Shown here: piece by piece, positions 20,171 to 28,674 of the stretch
Layout of the letters: each line of letters starts with the position of its first letter
Numbering within the stretch: position 1 is the first letter of the stretch
Virus record (IMG/VR): IMGVR_UViG_3300043446_003867
Coordinates: 25,082 to 89,081 of that record
DNA length: 64,000 nucleotides
Source: a virus
Reading direction: 5' to 3' (one strand)
The notes under the pieces: generated by a model
The model's input: only the letters and a program-made list of their open reading frames with translations
What the model was told of the DNA's origin: nothing
The model's database searches: none
Position numbers and translations under genes: made by a program

Positions 20171-22086
20171 GCAACGTGATGCAGATGGGCGCGAACTTGG
20201 TGATCGGTTCGTCGTTCGGGATCGACAACACGACCCTCGGGCCGGACTTCCGCGCGCGCACGCTGATCGATTCGGAACGTTACAAGGTGCTTGACCGCAA
20301 GGCGACGTACTATTCGTGCACACAGCACGACTTCAAGAAGCACGACTTCGATGGTCGCGCGATTCCGGAAGGGAACCCGCTCCTTGGACAGCCGAATCTC
20401 GCGAGTGTTCAAGCCGATTGGTACGTACCGCTTCGCTCCCGACGACCGAGCGCCCCGTACCGTCTCGCTCGTGTCATCGTCGACTCGTTCACCAATCTCG
20501 TGTTCGGCTATCAGCGGTGGCCGACGATCCGTGTTCCTGGTGATAGCGATGCCGAAGAGTTCGTTCGCGCGCTAGTCGATGAGAGCGGGCTGCGCACGCT
20601 GATGATCCGTGCGCGAACGATCGGAGGCTCGACGGGTAGCGTCGGGCTTTCGTGGCGGTTCTTCGCGGGCAAGCCGGTCGTGCAGGCGCACCAGCCGCGG
20701 TCGATCTACATTCACGAGTGGGAGGATCAGGATCGCCTGATCCCCGCGCACGTCATTGAGATCTATAAGTTCAGCCGCAACGAGTGGGATCCGCAGAAGC
20801 AAAAGTTCGTCGTGAACTGGTACTGGTTCCGGCGCGATTGGACGCTCAAGGCTGACATCACTTACAAGGAAGTGCGCTTCGATCAGGCGGTCGATCCCGA
20901 GTGGCAGATCGACGAGGAAGCCTCGCACGTTCACAACGATGGCTTCTGCCACTTCGTGTGGATTCAAAACCTCCCGACGGAGAACCCGGAGAGCATCGAC
21001 GGCAACGCGGACTACGAAGGGCTCTACGAGAACTTCGACTCGATCGACTTGCTGCACAGCACGCTGATTCGCGGCACGACGTTGAACCTCGATCCGACGC
21101 TCGTGCTCAAGCTCGATCCCGACATCATCGAGCGCACGGGCTTGCGCAAGGGCACCGACAACGCGCTTGTTGTCGGGCAAGCAGGCGATGCACACTACAT
21201 GGAGCTGCAAGGTTCTAGTGTTCAGGTCGGCACGCAGTTGTTCGCAAAGATGCGCGAAAGCACTCTCGAAGTCGCGCAGTGCGTCGTGCCCGACCCGAAC
21301 CAGATTGGCGCGGCGGGTACGTCCTCGGTGGCGTTGAAGGTCGTCTACGCGCCGATGCTTGGCAAGGCGGACATTCTCCGCGAGCAGTACGAACGCGGGT
21401 TGCTCGACCTGCTTACGCAGATGCTCAAGTCCGCGCGCAACGCCAACTCGAATCCGGTGATCCGCGAAGGTGAAAACGGCGAGATTGTCGAAGAACGTTA
21501 CGTTCTCGATCTTCCGCCGCGGCTTGAGCGCCAAGATGTTCTCGACGACGAAGGGAATCCGACGGGCGAAAAAGAAGACGCTTTCGTCGATCAGACTCCG
21601 GGTGAAAGCAACCGCATCACGTTTGACTGGGGCGATTATTTCCTACCAACGGCGCAGGATCAGCAACAAACGGCGACGACGCTTTCGCAACTCGTTGCCG
21701 GCGGTCTTCTCTCGCAAGAGAGCGGTGCTGATCTCGCCTCGCGTGTAGTCCGCATCGATCCGCGCGCCGAATGGGATCGTATTCAGCGCGAGCAGAAGGA
21801 AAAAGCGTCGCAGCAGTCGTCGATGTTTGGCGGCGATATGGGTGGTGCGCCACTTGGCGGCGATATGGGTGGTGCGCCGGAAGGCGCGGGCTTTGGTATC
21901 AAGGGCGGCATGGGTGGTCGCGTCGGTGCGGAGGACGAACTGCCACCGGGCGCGGAGCCGCGAAAGGCCGGAGCAAAGGCTCTGCGTGTGAATGAAGTTC
22001 GCGCGATGCTTGGGGAACCGTTGCTTGAAGGTGAAGAGGGCGATTTGACGCTGGAAGAGTATCGGCATCGGAAAGGGATCGCGTGA
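20167..22086 (+). CDS. portal protein
   Basis: 639 residues. The layout fits a dodecameric portal: an N-terminal wing with many aromatic residues, a stem/crown region (KMRESTLEVAQCVVP, then a helical stretch at about 400-430) and an extended C-terminus. Position after TerL and immediately before a MuF-like gene is the canonical order. It forms the DNA channel at the capsid vertex and the tail docking site. Near the C-terminus is a Gly/Met-rich tandem repeat (GGDMGGAP twice). Starts with ATG overlapping the previous stop. Confidence 0.85.
   Translation: MSNVMQMGANLVIGSSFGIDNTTLGPDFRARTLIDSERYKVLDRKATYYSCTQHDFKKHDFDGRAIPEGNPLLGQPNLASVQADWYVPLRSRRPSAPYRLARVIVDSFTNLVFGYQRWPTIRVPGDSDAEEFVRALVDESGLRTLMIRARTIGGSTGSVGLSWRFFAGKPVVQAHQPRSIYIHEWEDQDRLIPAHVIEIYKFSRNEWDPQKQKFVVNWYWFRRDWTLKADITYKEVRFDQAVDPEWQIDEEASHVHNDGFCHFVWIQNLPTENPESIDGNADYEGLYENFDSIDLLHSTLIRGTTLNLDPTLVLKLDPDIIERTGLRKGTDNALVVGQAGDAHYMELQGSSVQVGTQLFAKMRESTLEVAQCVVPDPNQIGAAGTSSVALKVVYAPMLGKADILREQYERGLLDLLTQMLKSARNANSNPVIREGENGEIVEERYVLDLPPRLERQDVLDDEGNPTGEKEDAFVDQTPGESNRITFDWGDYFLPTAQDQQQTATTLSQLVAGGLLSQESGADLASRVVRIDPRAEWDRIQREQKEKASQQSSMFGGDMGGAPLGGDMGGAPEGAGFGIKGGMGGRVGAEDELPPGAEPRKAGAKALRVNEVRAMLGEPLLEGEEGDLTLEEYRHRKGIA
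21827..21878 (+). repeat. 25-bp direct repeat inside the portal gene
   Basis: Two identical 25-bp copies (21827-21851 and 21854-21878) encode the GGDMGGAP repeat in the portal C-terminal tail. Possibly a slippage-generated, length-variable linker. Confidence 0.8.
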
Positions 22087-23114
22087 AGCGACTCTCACAA
22101 GCGATGTTGATCGACCGACGGCAAGCGTTCGCGCTTGCCGATCGCGTTGGTAAACGCGAAGTGGAGCGCATGATGAAAGATGCGGCGGACGAGCTACGCG
22201 CGCGCATCTCGTCCAACATCGCGACAAGCAGCACGACGCCAACGTCGATTCGTGAAATGCGGGAGACGCTTGCGCAGCTTGAAGGCGTGACAAAGGCGCT
22301 ATCGCGGCGGGTGGGACGAACGACACTCGGGATGGCCGGTGAGGCGGCGGAAGTCGCGGCGAGTGCGGTGTTTGATTATATGGAGGACGCGAATCGCGCG
22401 TACATGGGGCGGCCGCTCGGATTGCGCGAAGCGAGCGTGCTCACCGAAGCAGTGTCCGGCACGAATGCGTCGGTACTTCGACGACTCGCGTCGACCGAGT
22501 CGCAGATCGAAGACGTGATGGCGGATCCCGACGCAGCGGAAGTTGCACCGCGTATGAATGCGGAGGGCGGCGTGCTCTCGCGGTATTCAATGGAGACGAT
22601 CGGTGTCTTTGAAGACACACTTCGCAACGGCATGATCACGGGAAAACCGTGGGGTGACGTGCGGCAGGAGTTGATCGACAAATCGCCATTCCTGCAAGGC
22701 GCGCCGCGTTTCTGGGCGGAACGCATCATCCGTACGGAGACGATGACTGCTTACAATCGCGCGGGATGGGAGACGATTCGCGAAGCTGACGATGAGCTTG
22801 GCGACATGACGAAGATCCTGAGTGCGACGTTCGACAACCGGACGGGATGGGATAGCTACCAAGTTCACGGGCAGATTCGGCGACCCGACGAGGCGTTCCA
22901 GTGGGCAGGTGGGTTCTATCAGCATCCGGCGAACCGCCCGAACGATCGCGAAGTCGTCGTACCGCATCGCATTTCGTGGCCGATCCCGGATGAATTGTCG
23001 TGGCGCAGCGACGCGGAAGTTGTCGCAGCATGGCAGCGGGATCGGAGGAAGGGCGCTCCTCCGCCGCGTCCGAAGATGACGACGATCGACTTGAAACGAT
23101 TCGGACGCGGCTGA
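22083..23114 (+). CDS. MuF-like minor head protein
   Basis: 343 residues from GTG 22083. The C-terminal half carries the phage head morphogenesis (SPP1 gp7/Mu F) signature: APRFWAERIIRTETMTAYNR with the conserved Arg-Thr-Glu, then a DNRTGWDSYQVHGQ segment and a Pro-rich end. The N-terminal half is helical. Such proteins sit inside the capsid near the portal, help assembly and may enter the host with DNA. There is no toxin domain fused to this copy; enzyme domains instead appear in separate genes after the capsid gene. Confidence 0.85.
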   Translation: MKRLSQAMLIDRRQAFALADRVGKREVERMMKDAADELRARISSNIATSSTTPTSIREMRETLAQLEGVTKALSRRVGRTTLGMAGEAAEVAASAVFDYMEDANRAYMGRPLGLREASVLTEAVSGTNASVLRRLASTESQIEDVMADPDAAEVAPRMNAEGGVLSRYSMETIGVFEDTLRNGMITGKPWGDVRQELIDKSPFLQGAPRFWAERIIRTETMTAYNRAGWETIREADDELGDMTKILSATFDNRTGWDSYQVHGQIRRPDEAFQWAGGFYQHPANRPNDREVVVPHRISWPIPDELSWRSDAEVVAAWQRDRRKGAPPPRPKMTTIDLKRFGRG

Positions 23115-23118
23115 TTGC

Positions 23119-23148
23119 TTGCGCCACATCTCATTCGCGCGCTACGGT
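23119..23148 (+). promoter_or_regulatory. candidate late promoter
   Basis: TTGCGC (23119-23124), 18-bp spacer, TACGGT (23143-23148), then GGAGG (23155-23159) before ATG 23164. Confidence 0.45.
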
Positions 23149-23163
23149 ACGCGCGGAGGCAAC

Positions 23164-23469
23164 ATGGCGAAGCCGTTCAAGCTCAGTGGCAGCAGTGGTA
23201 CCGGACCGGCGCGTGACAGCGGTGGTCGTTTCTTGCGTGCCGCGCTTCCGGGCGAACTCGTGACGAAGTATCCCGCGGAGAAGGGCTTCACCGACAACGA
23301 GGCGCTGCGTGCGCTTCGTGTTCCCGATCGGATGGTTGGTGAAGGCAAGCCGAAGAACGTCGCTGGTCCTGGCGCAACGGCGCCCGCGCCTGTATACCCG
23401 GATGCGCTTCCGTGGCCGAAGGCGGAACCGTTCAACGACGCGAACAAAGTCCCCTTCAAGTTCCGATGA
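23164..23469 (+). CDS. small head-region protein
   Basis: 101 residues starting MAKPFKLSGSSGTGPARDSG and ending VPFKFR. Low in secondary structure, rich in Gly and Pro, in the place where scaffold-associated or internal head proteins are found. The PFKL/PFKF ends are shared with the next protein, which suggests a common binding or processing signal. Function unknown. Confidence 0.6.
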   Translation: MAKPFKLSGSSGTGPARDSGGRFLRAALPGELVTKYPAEKGFTDNEALRALRVPDRMVGEGKPKNVAGPGATAPAPVYPDALPWPKAEPFNDANKVPFKFR

Positions 23470-23478
23470 GGTAATACG

Positions 23479-23841
23479 ATGGCTGAAGCGAAGACGCCGG
23501 GCGATGGCAAGACCTCGCCCTTTGGCAACGGTTCCGGAAAAGGCACGAACACAGGAGCATCGACGATGGCTAACTCGACGGCGGGCGCGAACCCCGGCAA
23601 GAACGGCAACAACTTCCTCACGAACCCCTCGGGCAACTCCCCGGCGGGTGCGAAGCCGACCGACTTCACGCGCGCCAAGGTTGCGACGCAGAAGTCGGGT
23701 CAGGCTGCGGACATCAACGCGCAGTCGGCCATCAAGGACAAGGGTCAGCTCGTTCCTCTCGCGGACGTCACCAGCGGTCCGCGCAAGGAAATGGTCGGCG
23801 CGGGTTCCATCGGCGACAGCCGCAAGCCGTTCAAGCTCTGA
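23479..23841 (+). CDS. disordered Gly/Asn-rich head-region protein
   Basis: 120 residues, Gly/Asn/Ser/Lys-rich and probably disordered in the first 60, ending SIGDSRKPFKL. The KPFKL tail matches the start of the upstream protein. Located between MuF and decoration/scaffold genes; may be an internal head protein. No enzyme motif. Confidence 0.6.
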   Translation: MAEAKTPGDGKTSPFGNGSGKGTNTGASTMANSTAGANPGKNGNNFLTNPSGNSPAGAKPTDFTRAKVATQKSGQAADINAQSAIKDKGQLVPLADVTSGPRKEMVGAGSIGDSRKPFKL

Positions 23842-23847
23842 TCCATC

Positions 23848-24270
23848 ATGGGCCAGCTTGCCATCAGCGGAACCGTAATCGGCGGACCAGTCACGGTCGG
23901 CGCCGCGTTCGGTTTTCCGCAAGCGATGTTCACGACGCAGCTCGCTACGACGCCGTCGCCGAAGCCGTTCTCGGCGGCGTCGGGCGTGCTGACGCGACGC
24001 CTCGCGACGGTGCCGCCAGCGTGGGCAACGCTTACGGGCGTTGGTCCCACCGACACGGTGCAGCGAGGCGATACGCTTTACCTGCGCAGCGATTCGCAGG
24101 TGCTTCTGCGCTTGTCGCAGGTTGATCCGCTCAATCCGAGCGGACCTGCGCTCACGCGCGAAGTCTACGTGCAGGGCCTTTTCATCTGCGAGTTCCCGCA
24201 ATCCTCGTTGCTGGTGTTGCTGGAGGCGCAGGGTTCTGCAACCATCGAGTACCTCATTACGGGTCAGTAG
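23848..24270 (+). CDS. head-region protein, possible decoration/stabiliser
   Basis: 140 residues starting MGQLAISGTVIGGPVTVGAA. Beta-rich with a strand-turn pattern and no cysteine-rich or enzymatic motif except one Cys. It precedes a second beta-rich protein and the scaffold gene, where decoration or fibre proteins of the head are often encoded. Assignment is by position and composition only. Confidence 0.5.
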   Translation: MGQLAISGTVIGGPVTVGAAFGFPQAMFTTQLATTPSPKPFSAASGVLTRRLATVPPAWATLTGVGPTDTVQRGDTLYLRSDSQVLLRLSQVDPLNPSGPALTREVYVQGLFICEFPQSSLLVLLEAQGSATIEYLITGQ

Positions 24271-24282
24271 GAGTTCACAGTC

Positions 24283-24957
24283 ATGTCGGAAACGATCAAG
24301 CAATCTCTCAACCGCGCGGATCTCAACACGCTCGCGGACCAGCTTCGCACCCTCGCCTTCGGCGACATCGTCGCTTCGCTCCCGACGACGCTTCGTCAGA
24401 GCGCGGCTGCGGTGGGTTCGTTCGTGGATCCGGCGACCAACTTCGTCGTGTCCGCGCAGGATGCGGACACCCCCGCGTGCGCGGTGCTCTACGCTTCGGC
24501 TCGCGCGGGTGCGGGTACTCCCGGCGTCCTCACCATCGTTGCGTACGGCTCCGTGCCCGCGGCTGGTGAGATCTGCGTCGCGCCGAACGGCCAGCTTGTG
24601 ACGGCGACCGCCGACGCGTGGACCGATCTTGACGTGGTCTTCGTGCCTGAGAAGGGCACGATCGTTGAGGTGACGGCGAACGTGTCCGCGAACACGCTTA
24701 CCCTTCCGACCAACGTGACCACGGTCGGCGCGTGCACCCTCATGGAATGCACCGTCCTCACCGGTGGTTCCGTCGGCGCGAAGTTCGTTGAGCTTCCGGG
24801 CACCGCTCCGGCGGCTGGCTCGGCGGCGCTCAACGCGGCCAAGACCACTGTCGCGTTCAACGCTGGCGACGCGGTCACCAGCGCGACGGTCAAGTTGCTC
24901 GTGTCGTCGTCGGTCGACGTCGCGGCTCTGCTCGCTTCCACGAGCAGCTTCGTCTGA
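24283..24957 (+). CDS. head-region protein, possible capsid decoration
   Basis: 224 residues. A short helical start (MSETIKQSLNRADLNTLADQ) is followed by a beta-rich body with strongly codon-biased DNA (many C-ending codons), similar to the major capsid gene. The codon bias suggests high expression, as expected of a capsid decoration protein, but there is no sequence signature. Preceded by TAGGAG. Confidence 0.5.
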   Translation: MSETIKQSLNRADLNTLADQLRTLAFGDIVASLPTTLRQSAAAVGSFVDPATNFVVSAQDADTPACAVLYASARAGAGTPGVLTIVAYGSVPAAGEICVAPNGQLVTATADAWTDLDVVFVPEKGTIVEVTANVSANTLTLPTNVTTVGACTLMECTVLTGGSVGAKFVELPGTAPAAGSAALNAAKTTVAFNAGDAVTSATVKLLVSSSVDVAALLASTSSFV

Positions 24958-24986
24958 TCAACTGAGGTAAGGGAGTAACCTCGCAC

Positions 24987-25814
24987 ATGAACGGTATGGA
25001 CCAAGCCACCACCACCGAGGTCACGGGGACGCCCGTGACCGCATCTGTTTCCACGACGGGCACCGCGCCCGTCACGACTGCCGTTGGTACTGCTACGGGC
25101 GAGTCGTTTGCGACGAAGAAGGCCGAACCGGCGACCGCACAGGCGGCGGAACCCAAGGCGACCAAGCGCGCAACGAAGCTCTCGCTCTCGCAGCAGGACT
25201 TCAACGAACGCATCAAGCGCGCGAAGACGAGCGCGTTCAAGGATGCGTTCGGCACCGACGACGTCGATAGTATCAAGCAGCGTCTCGCTCGCGCCGAGGA
25301 GCTGGAGGCGCAAGCCGAGGAGGCGCGCGTCGCTCGTATGAGTGAAGTGCAGCGTGTGAAGTACGAAGCGGATCGTGCGCGCCGAGAGGCGCAACAGTAT
25401 CGCGCGCAGGTTGAAGAGATGCGCGAGCGCGAAGTGGTTCGCGATCAGCAGTCCTTCGTGGAGCGCGTTGCATCGCGACACGTCAATCCGGTTTACATGG
25501 AGGAGGCGTCGATCGCCTTCGCTCGTGAAGTCGCGAAGGCGGATCCCCGTGAAGTTGCTCGCTGGACTGAGAAGGACGTTAGCCGTTGGTTCGCGAGCTA
25601 CGTCGCGAAGAAGCCCGCGTTCGCCGCGTCGCCGAACGCGCGTAAGATTGAGAAGAAAATCGCGAGCGCGCCCACGCCGCCGCCGCGCCCCGCTCGCCCT
25701 GCGACTCCGAGTGGGTCGGCGGTTCCGAGCAAGACGTTCAAGCCGGGTCAGCCGAACAGCATGACGCGCGAAGAAGCGCGAGCAGAAGCGAAGCGACGCG
25801 GTTACACTTGGTGA
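24987..25814 (+). CDS. capsid scaffolding protein
   Basis: 275 residues. A Thr/Ala-rich disordered N-terminus precedes LSLSQQDFNERIKRAKTSAF, the DDVDSIKQRLARAEELE segment and a long coiled coil (residues about 85-155), the classic scaffold arrangement. The C-terminus is Pro-rich then basic (MTREEARAEAKRRGYTW), fitting a capsid-binding end. Directly upstream of the major capsid gene. It guides coat assembly and is removed before or during packaging; the protease responsible is not obvious. Confidence 0.8.
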   Translation: MNGMDQATTTEVTGTPVTASVSTTGTAPVTTAVGTATGESFATKKAEPATAQAAEPKATKRATKLSLSQQDFNERIKRAKTSAFKDAFGTDDVDSIKQRLARAEELEAQAEEARVARMSEVQRVKYEADRARREAQQYRAQVEEMREREVVRDQQSFVERVASRHVNPVYMEEASIAFAREVAKADPREVARWTEKDVSRWFASYVAKKPAFAASPNARKIEKKIASAPTPPPRPARPATPSGSAVPSKTFKPGQPNSMTREEARAEAKRRGYTW

Positions 25815-25935
25815 TGTTCTAACGTCGATGATCTCGACACCGACGCTCACGCTACGCTGGCGGTCAACAGCGGTTTCAAGCGACGGGCAGAGATAAGACG
25901 ACATAAAGTCAGTCAGTCAGTCAGGAGAAAGATCA
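25815..25935 (+). promoter_or_regulatory. leader region of the major capsid gene
   Basis: Contains a hairpin GTCGA-TGATC-TCGAC (about 25824-25838), a TACGCT box (25853-25858) and four tandem AGTC units (25907-25922) directly before the AGGAG ribosome-binding site. The region is longer than other late leaders and probably supports strong capsid expression. Confidence 0.5.
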
Positions 25936-27324
25936 ATGCCTCTCGTTCTTGGTATTCCCCCCAGTGTTGTGAAGCTCGTGCAGGAAGGTCTGCTTGAGCG
26001 CGCGTTCCACGATGGCCTCTTCCCGGCGCTCCAGTACCGCCAGGAAGCGCTCGTCGAAGAGTGGCCGGCCAACACCGGCAACGAACTCTTCATGAGCCGT
26101 CCGGGCCTCCTCGCGCCCGTGACGAAGCCGCTCCAGCCGGGCACCGACCCGAGCCCGCAGGCGGTGAACTACGAGCAGTGGACCGCGGTGCTCAACCGCT
26201 TCAGCGGTACCATCGACACGAACATGCCGACGAGCGCGACCGCTTCGTCGAACCTGTTCCTCCGCAACATCCACCAGCTGGGCCTCCAGGCTGGTCAGTC
26301 GCTCAACCGCATCCCGCGTAACTCGCTGTTCAAGGCGTACCTCTCGGGCCAGACGCTCACCATCGCGGCGGGCGTTGCGGGCGACACGACGATCCGCGTT
26401 GCGGCTCTCAACGGCTTCACCACGGTCGTCATCCCGTCGTCGACGGTGCGTCCGGTCCCGGTGTCTCCGGCGACCCCGCTCACGGTGACGATCTCGGGTG
26501 TCACCGGCACCCGCAACGTCGTCGGCTTCACCCCGGACAACCCGGACGATCCCGATGGTCCCGGCACCCTTCAGCTCAGCGCGGCTCTCGGCGGCGCTGG
26601 TGTTGCGAACCGCGCTCCGGTCATCTCGTCGGCGGCTCCGCTCGTCATCCGCAGCGGTGGCGGCATCTCGGTCGACGCGCTCAACGCGGGTGACGTGTTC
26701 ACCCTTCAGGACGCGATCAACGCCGTCAACAAGCTCCGCCGCAACAACGTGCCCCCGCACGAGGACGGCTACTACCACGCGCACATCAGCCCCGACGGCA
26801 ACGCGCAGGTCTTCACCGATCCGGCGTTCCAGCGCCTCAACACCGCCCTCCCGGATTATCATATCTACCACGAGGGCTTCATCGGCACGATCGCCGGCAT
26901 CATGTTCTTCATGAACACCGAGTCGCCGGATCGCAACAACGTCGGCACGCTCATCTCGACGGGTGCGAACTCGCTCTACGGCGAGGACATCGGTTCCGAA
27001 GTCGTCAACGCAGCGGGCGTCAACGTCGGCCGCATCCTCATCACGGGCCGTGGCGCTCTCTACGAGAAGTGGCTCCCCGGCACGAACTTCGTCTCTGAGG
27101 CTGGCATCACCGGCAAGATGGGCGAGTTCGACATCGTCAACGGCGGCATCAACGTGCAGACGGAGCGCATCGACCTGATCCTCCGCGCGCCGCTGAACCG
27201 CCTCCAGGACACCGTGGCTGCGACGTGGCAGATCAGCACGTCGTTCCCGGTTCCGAGCGACATCACCTCGGGCACGGGTCCGGAGCGCTTCAAGCGCGCC
27301 GTCGTGATCGAGCACGCGCTCTGA
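25936..27324 (+). CDS. major capsid protein (HK97-like fold likely)
   Basis: 462 residues. Position after scaffold, strong ribosome-binding site and extreme codon bias (C-ending codons throughout) mark it as the main coat protein. The N-terminal arm and E-loop region (residues 1-120) and the C-terminal domain (about 290-440, with ALYEKWLPGTNF and a final SFPVPSDIT) flank a beta-rich insertion (about 150-245). It assembles into the icosahedral shell. No N-terminal cleavage motif is evident. A terminator follows. Confidence 0.85.
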   Translation: MPLVLGIPPSVVKLVQEGLLERAFHDGLFPALQYRQEALVEEWPANTGNELFMSRPGLLAPVTKPLQPGTDPSPQAVNYEQWTAVLNRFSGTIDTNMPTSATASSNLFLRNIHQLGLQAGQSLNRIPRNSLFKAYLSGQTLTIAAGVAGDTTIRVAALNGFTTVVIPSSTVRPVPVSPATPLTVTISGVTGTRNVVGFTPDNPDDPDGPGTLQLSAALGGAGVANRAPVISSAAPLVIRSGGGISVDALNAGDVFTLQDAINAVNKLRRNNVPPHEDGYYHAHISPDGNAQVFTDPAFQRLNTALPDYHIYHEGFIGTIAGIMFFMNTESPDRNNVGTLISTGANSLYGEDIGSEVVNAAGVNVGRILITGRGALYEKWLPGTNFVSEAGITGKMGEFDIVNGGINVQTERIDLILRAPLNRLQDTVAATWQISTSFPVPSDITSGTGPERFKRAVVIEHAL

Positions 27325-27342
27325 TCGTTGCGGTATAGAGAA

Positions 27343-27372
27343 GGGCGAGCCTCGAAAGGGGCTCGCTCTTTT
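27343..27372 (+). terminator. terminator after the major capsid gene
   Basis: GGGCGAGCC (27343-27351) / GGCTCGCTC (27360-27368) with one G-T pair, loop TCGAAAGG, then TTTT. Confidence 0.85.
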
Positions 27373-27465
27373 CGTTAGAAGTCATGCTATTCATCGTGAC
27401 GCAGGGTCGCCGTAACCTTCCCCGAGTGCCCCCCCTCGGAACGCATCGCGGCGACCCTGCACTTC

Positions 27466-28428
27466 ATGGGATGGTGCAAGATGCGGCAGACGTCATTGAT
27501 TACATGGGCGCGAGCAACCAGCGGCTTCGGCGACAAGCGATCCGGCAAAACCGAGTTCTCGTCGCAACAGGCGTTGCAAACGTATTTGCGCCAGCATCCG
27601 AAGGCGGACGCAAGCAAGCACTCCGTCGTGCAGCAAAAGCAGCAGCAGGCGCAGAAGGAAGAACCGTCTCGCAAGACTGCGCAGAGCCACGGGCATGCGG
27701 TCAGCGAGAAGGCGCGTGCGGAAACCAAGTCCAAGATCGAAACGCTCGCAAAGCAGGGGAAGGTCGCAGGTAGCTACGACGCGCTCCACAAAGAGGGCGT
27801 TGAGTTTTTGAAGAAGCACGCGGCGGGTCTTCCGGCGTCGAAGTCGGCGCTCACGGAGTTGTCCGCAGACCTTGGCGGCAAGGTGTCGGGGCGTACGAAG
27901 GAGATCGATTCGGCGCTCAACAAGGTTGTGCTGAAGCACAAGGGGAACGATCCGAGTCGCCCCGAGAAGGGTTACTCCAAGGTGTCGGAACTTGCGGACG
28001 GCGCGGGTCTTCGATGCATTGTAAACTCACCGAAGGACGTGCTCACGGTCGTTGATCGGTTGAAGAAGGATCCTCGCTTTGAGAACATCTCGAAGGACGA
28101 GGAGGATTACATCACCAAGCCCAAGGGCGGGTATCGCTCGTACCACCTTGTCATGCGCGACAAGCGCGATGGGCTGTTGAAGGAATTTCAGATCCGGACG
28201 CCTCGGCAGAATACGTGGGGCGATTGGTGTCACGACGTCTACAAGCCGCAGAACGCGTTGCAGATGGCGACGATGAAGGATCCGCTCGCGAAGCGCGAAG
28301 TGCTCGCGTACGCCGAGAAGATGTCGGATCGTTACTTCGACATGGATAGCGGGAAGAAGCCGCGCGGGTCGGCACCGCCTTGTACGCCCGCCATCAAAAA
28401 GTCGTTCGGGTGTCTGCCCGATAAGTAG
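27466..28428 (+). CDS. RelA/SpoT-like nucleotide pyrophosphokinase-domain protein, probable virion cargo
   Basis: 320 residues (or 315 from ATG 27481). Residues 11-54 hold two shared modules: LITWARATSGFG and FSSQQALQTYLRQHPKADAS. The C-terminal half matches the RelA/SpoT synthetase core: D-x-A-G-L-R (Asp178), the GYRSYH box (222-227), EFQIRT (Glu240) and W-x4-H (251-256). Conserved family members transfer pyrophosphate from ATP to GDP/GTP or to tRNA. The usual upstream ATP-binding Arg/Lys cluster is less clear. No hydrolase domain or ACT/TGS tail is present. Next to the capsid gene it is probably injected or packaged; activity is unproven. Confidence 0.8.
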   Translation: MGWCKMRQTSLITWARATSGFGDKRSGKTEFSSQQALQTYLRQHPKADASKHSVVQQKQQQAQKEEPSRKTAQSHGHAVSEKARAETKSKIETLAKQGKVAGSYDALHKEGVEFLKKHAAGLPASKSALTELSADLGGKVSGRTKEIDSALNKVVLKHKGNDPSRPEKGYSKVSELADGAGLRCIVNSPKDVLTVVDRLKKDPRFENISKDEEDYITKPKGGYRSYHLVMRDKRDGLLKEFQIRTPRQNTWGDWCHDVYKPQNALQMATMKDPLAKREVLAYAEKMSDRYFDMDSGKKPRGSAPPCTPAIKKSFGCLPDK

Positions 28429-28439
28429 GAGCGAAAACC

Positions 28440-28673
28440 ATGGCTGACAAATCGTGGGTTGAGCGGTCGAGTGAAGCGATTGAGCGCTTCATGCCGAAGG
28501 CTGGCGAGGGGTTCAACGTCGTTGCGGTCGATGCGTACGAGGAACCCGGCGACGAGTTGTACCTAGTCGGTAACTTCGAGAGCGAAGCCGAGGCAGAGGA
28601 AGCGGCGGCAGCGCATACGAAGCGCAGCGGCGATAAGGCGTACGTGTACGCGCCGGAAACGTTGAGGCGTTGA
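28440..28673 (+). CDS. 77-residue acidic protein, unknown function
   Basis: Starts MADKSWVERSSEAIERFMPK, with a beta-hairpin (NVVAVDAY, ELYLVGNF) and an acidic helix (ESEAEAEEAAAAH). It lies between two cargo-like genes with close spacing and may act as a partner or immunity-like protein for one of them, but there is no direct evidence. Confidence 0.55.
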   Translation: MADKSWVERSSEAIERFMPKAGEGFNVVAVDAYEEPGDELYLVGNFESEAEAEEAAAAHTKRSGDKAYVYAPETLRR

Positions 28674-28674
28674 G

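Noticed and set aside
20572-21534. A 320-residue minus-strand frame opposite the portal
   Set aside because: No motifs or ribosome-binding site, and fully inside the portal gene.
24489-25904. A 471-residue minus-strand open frame opposite the decoration and scaffold genes
   Set aside because: The plus strand encodes coherent scaffold-type protein with good ribosome-binding sites; the antisense frame is low-complexity and a product of GC-rich codon bias.
27384-27773. Alternative plus-strand frame overlapping the start of the RelA/SpoT-like gene
   Set aside because: The overlapping frame lacks protein-like character after 27480, while the other frame has clear conserved motifs.
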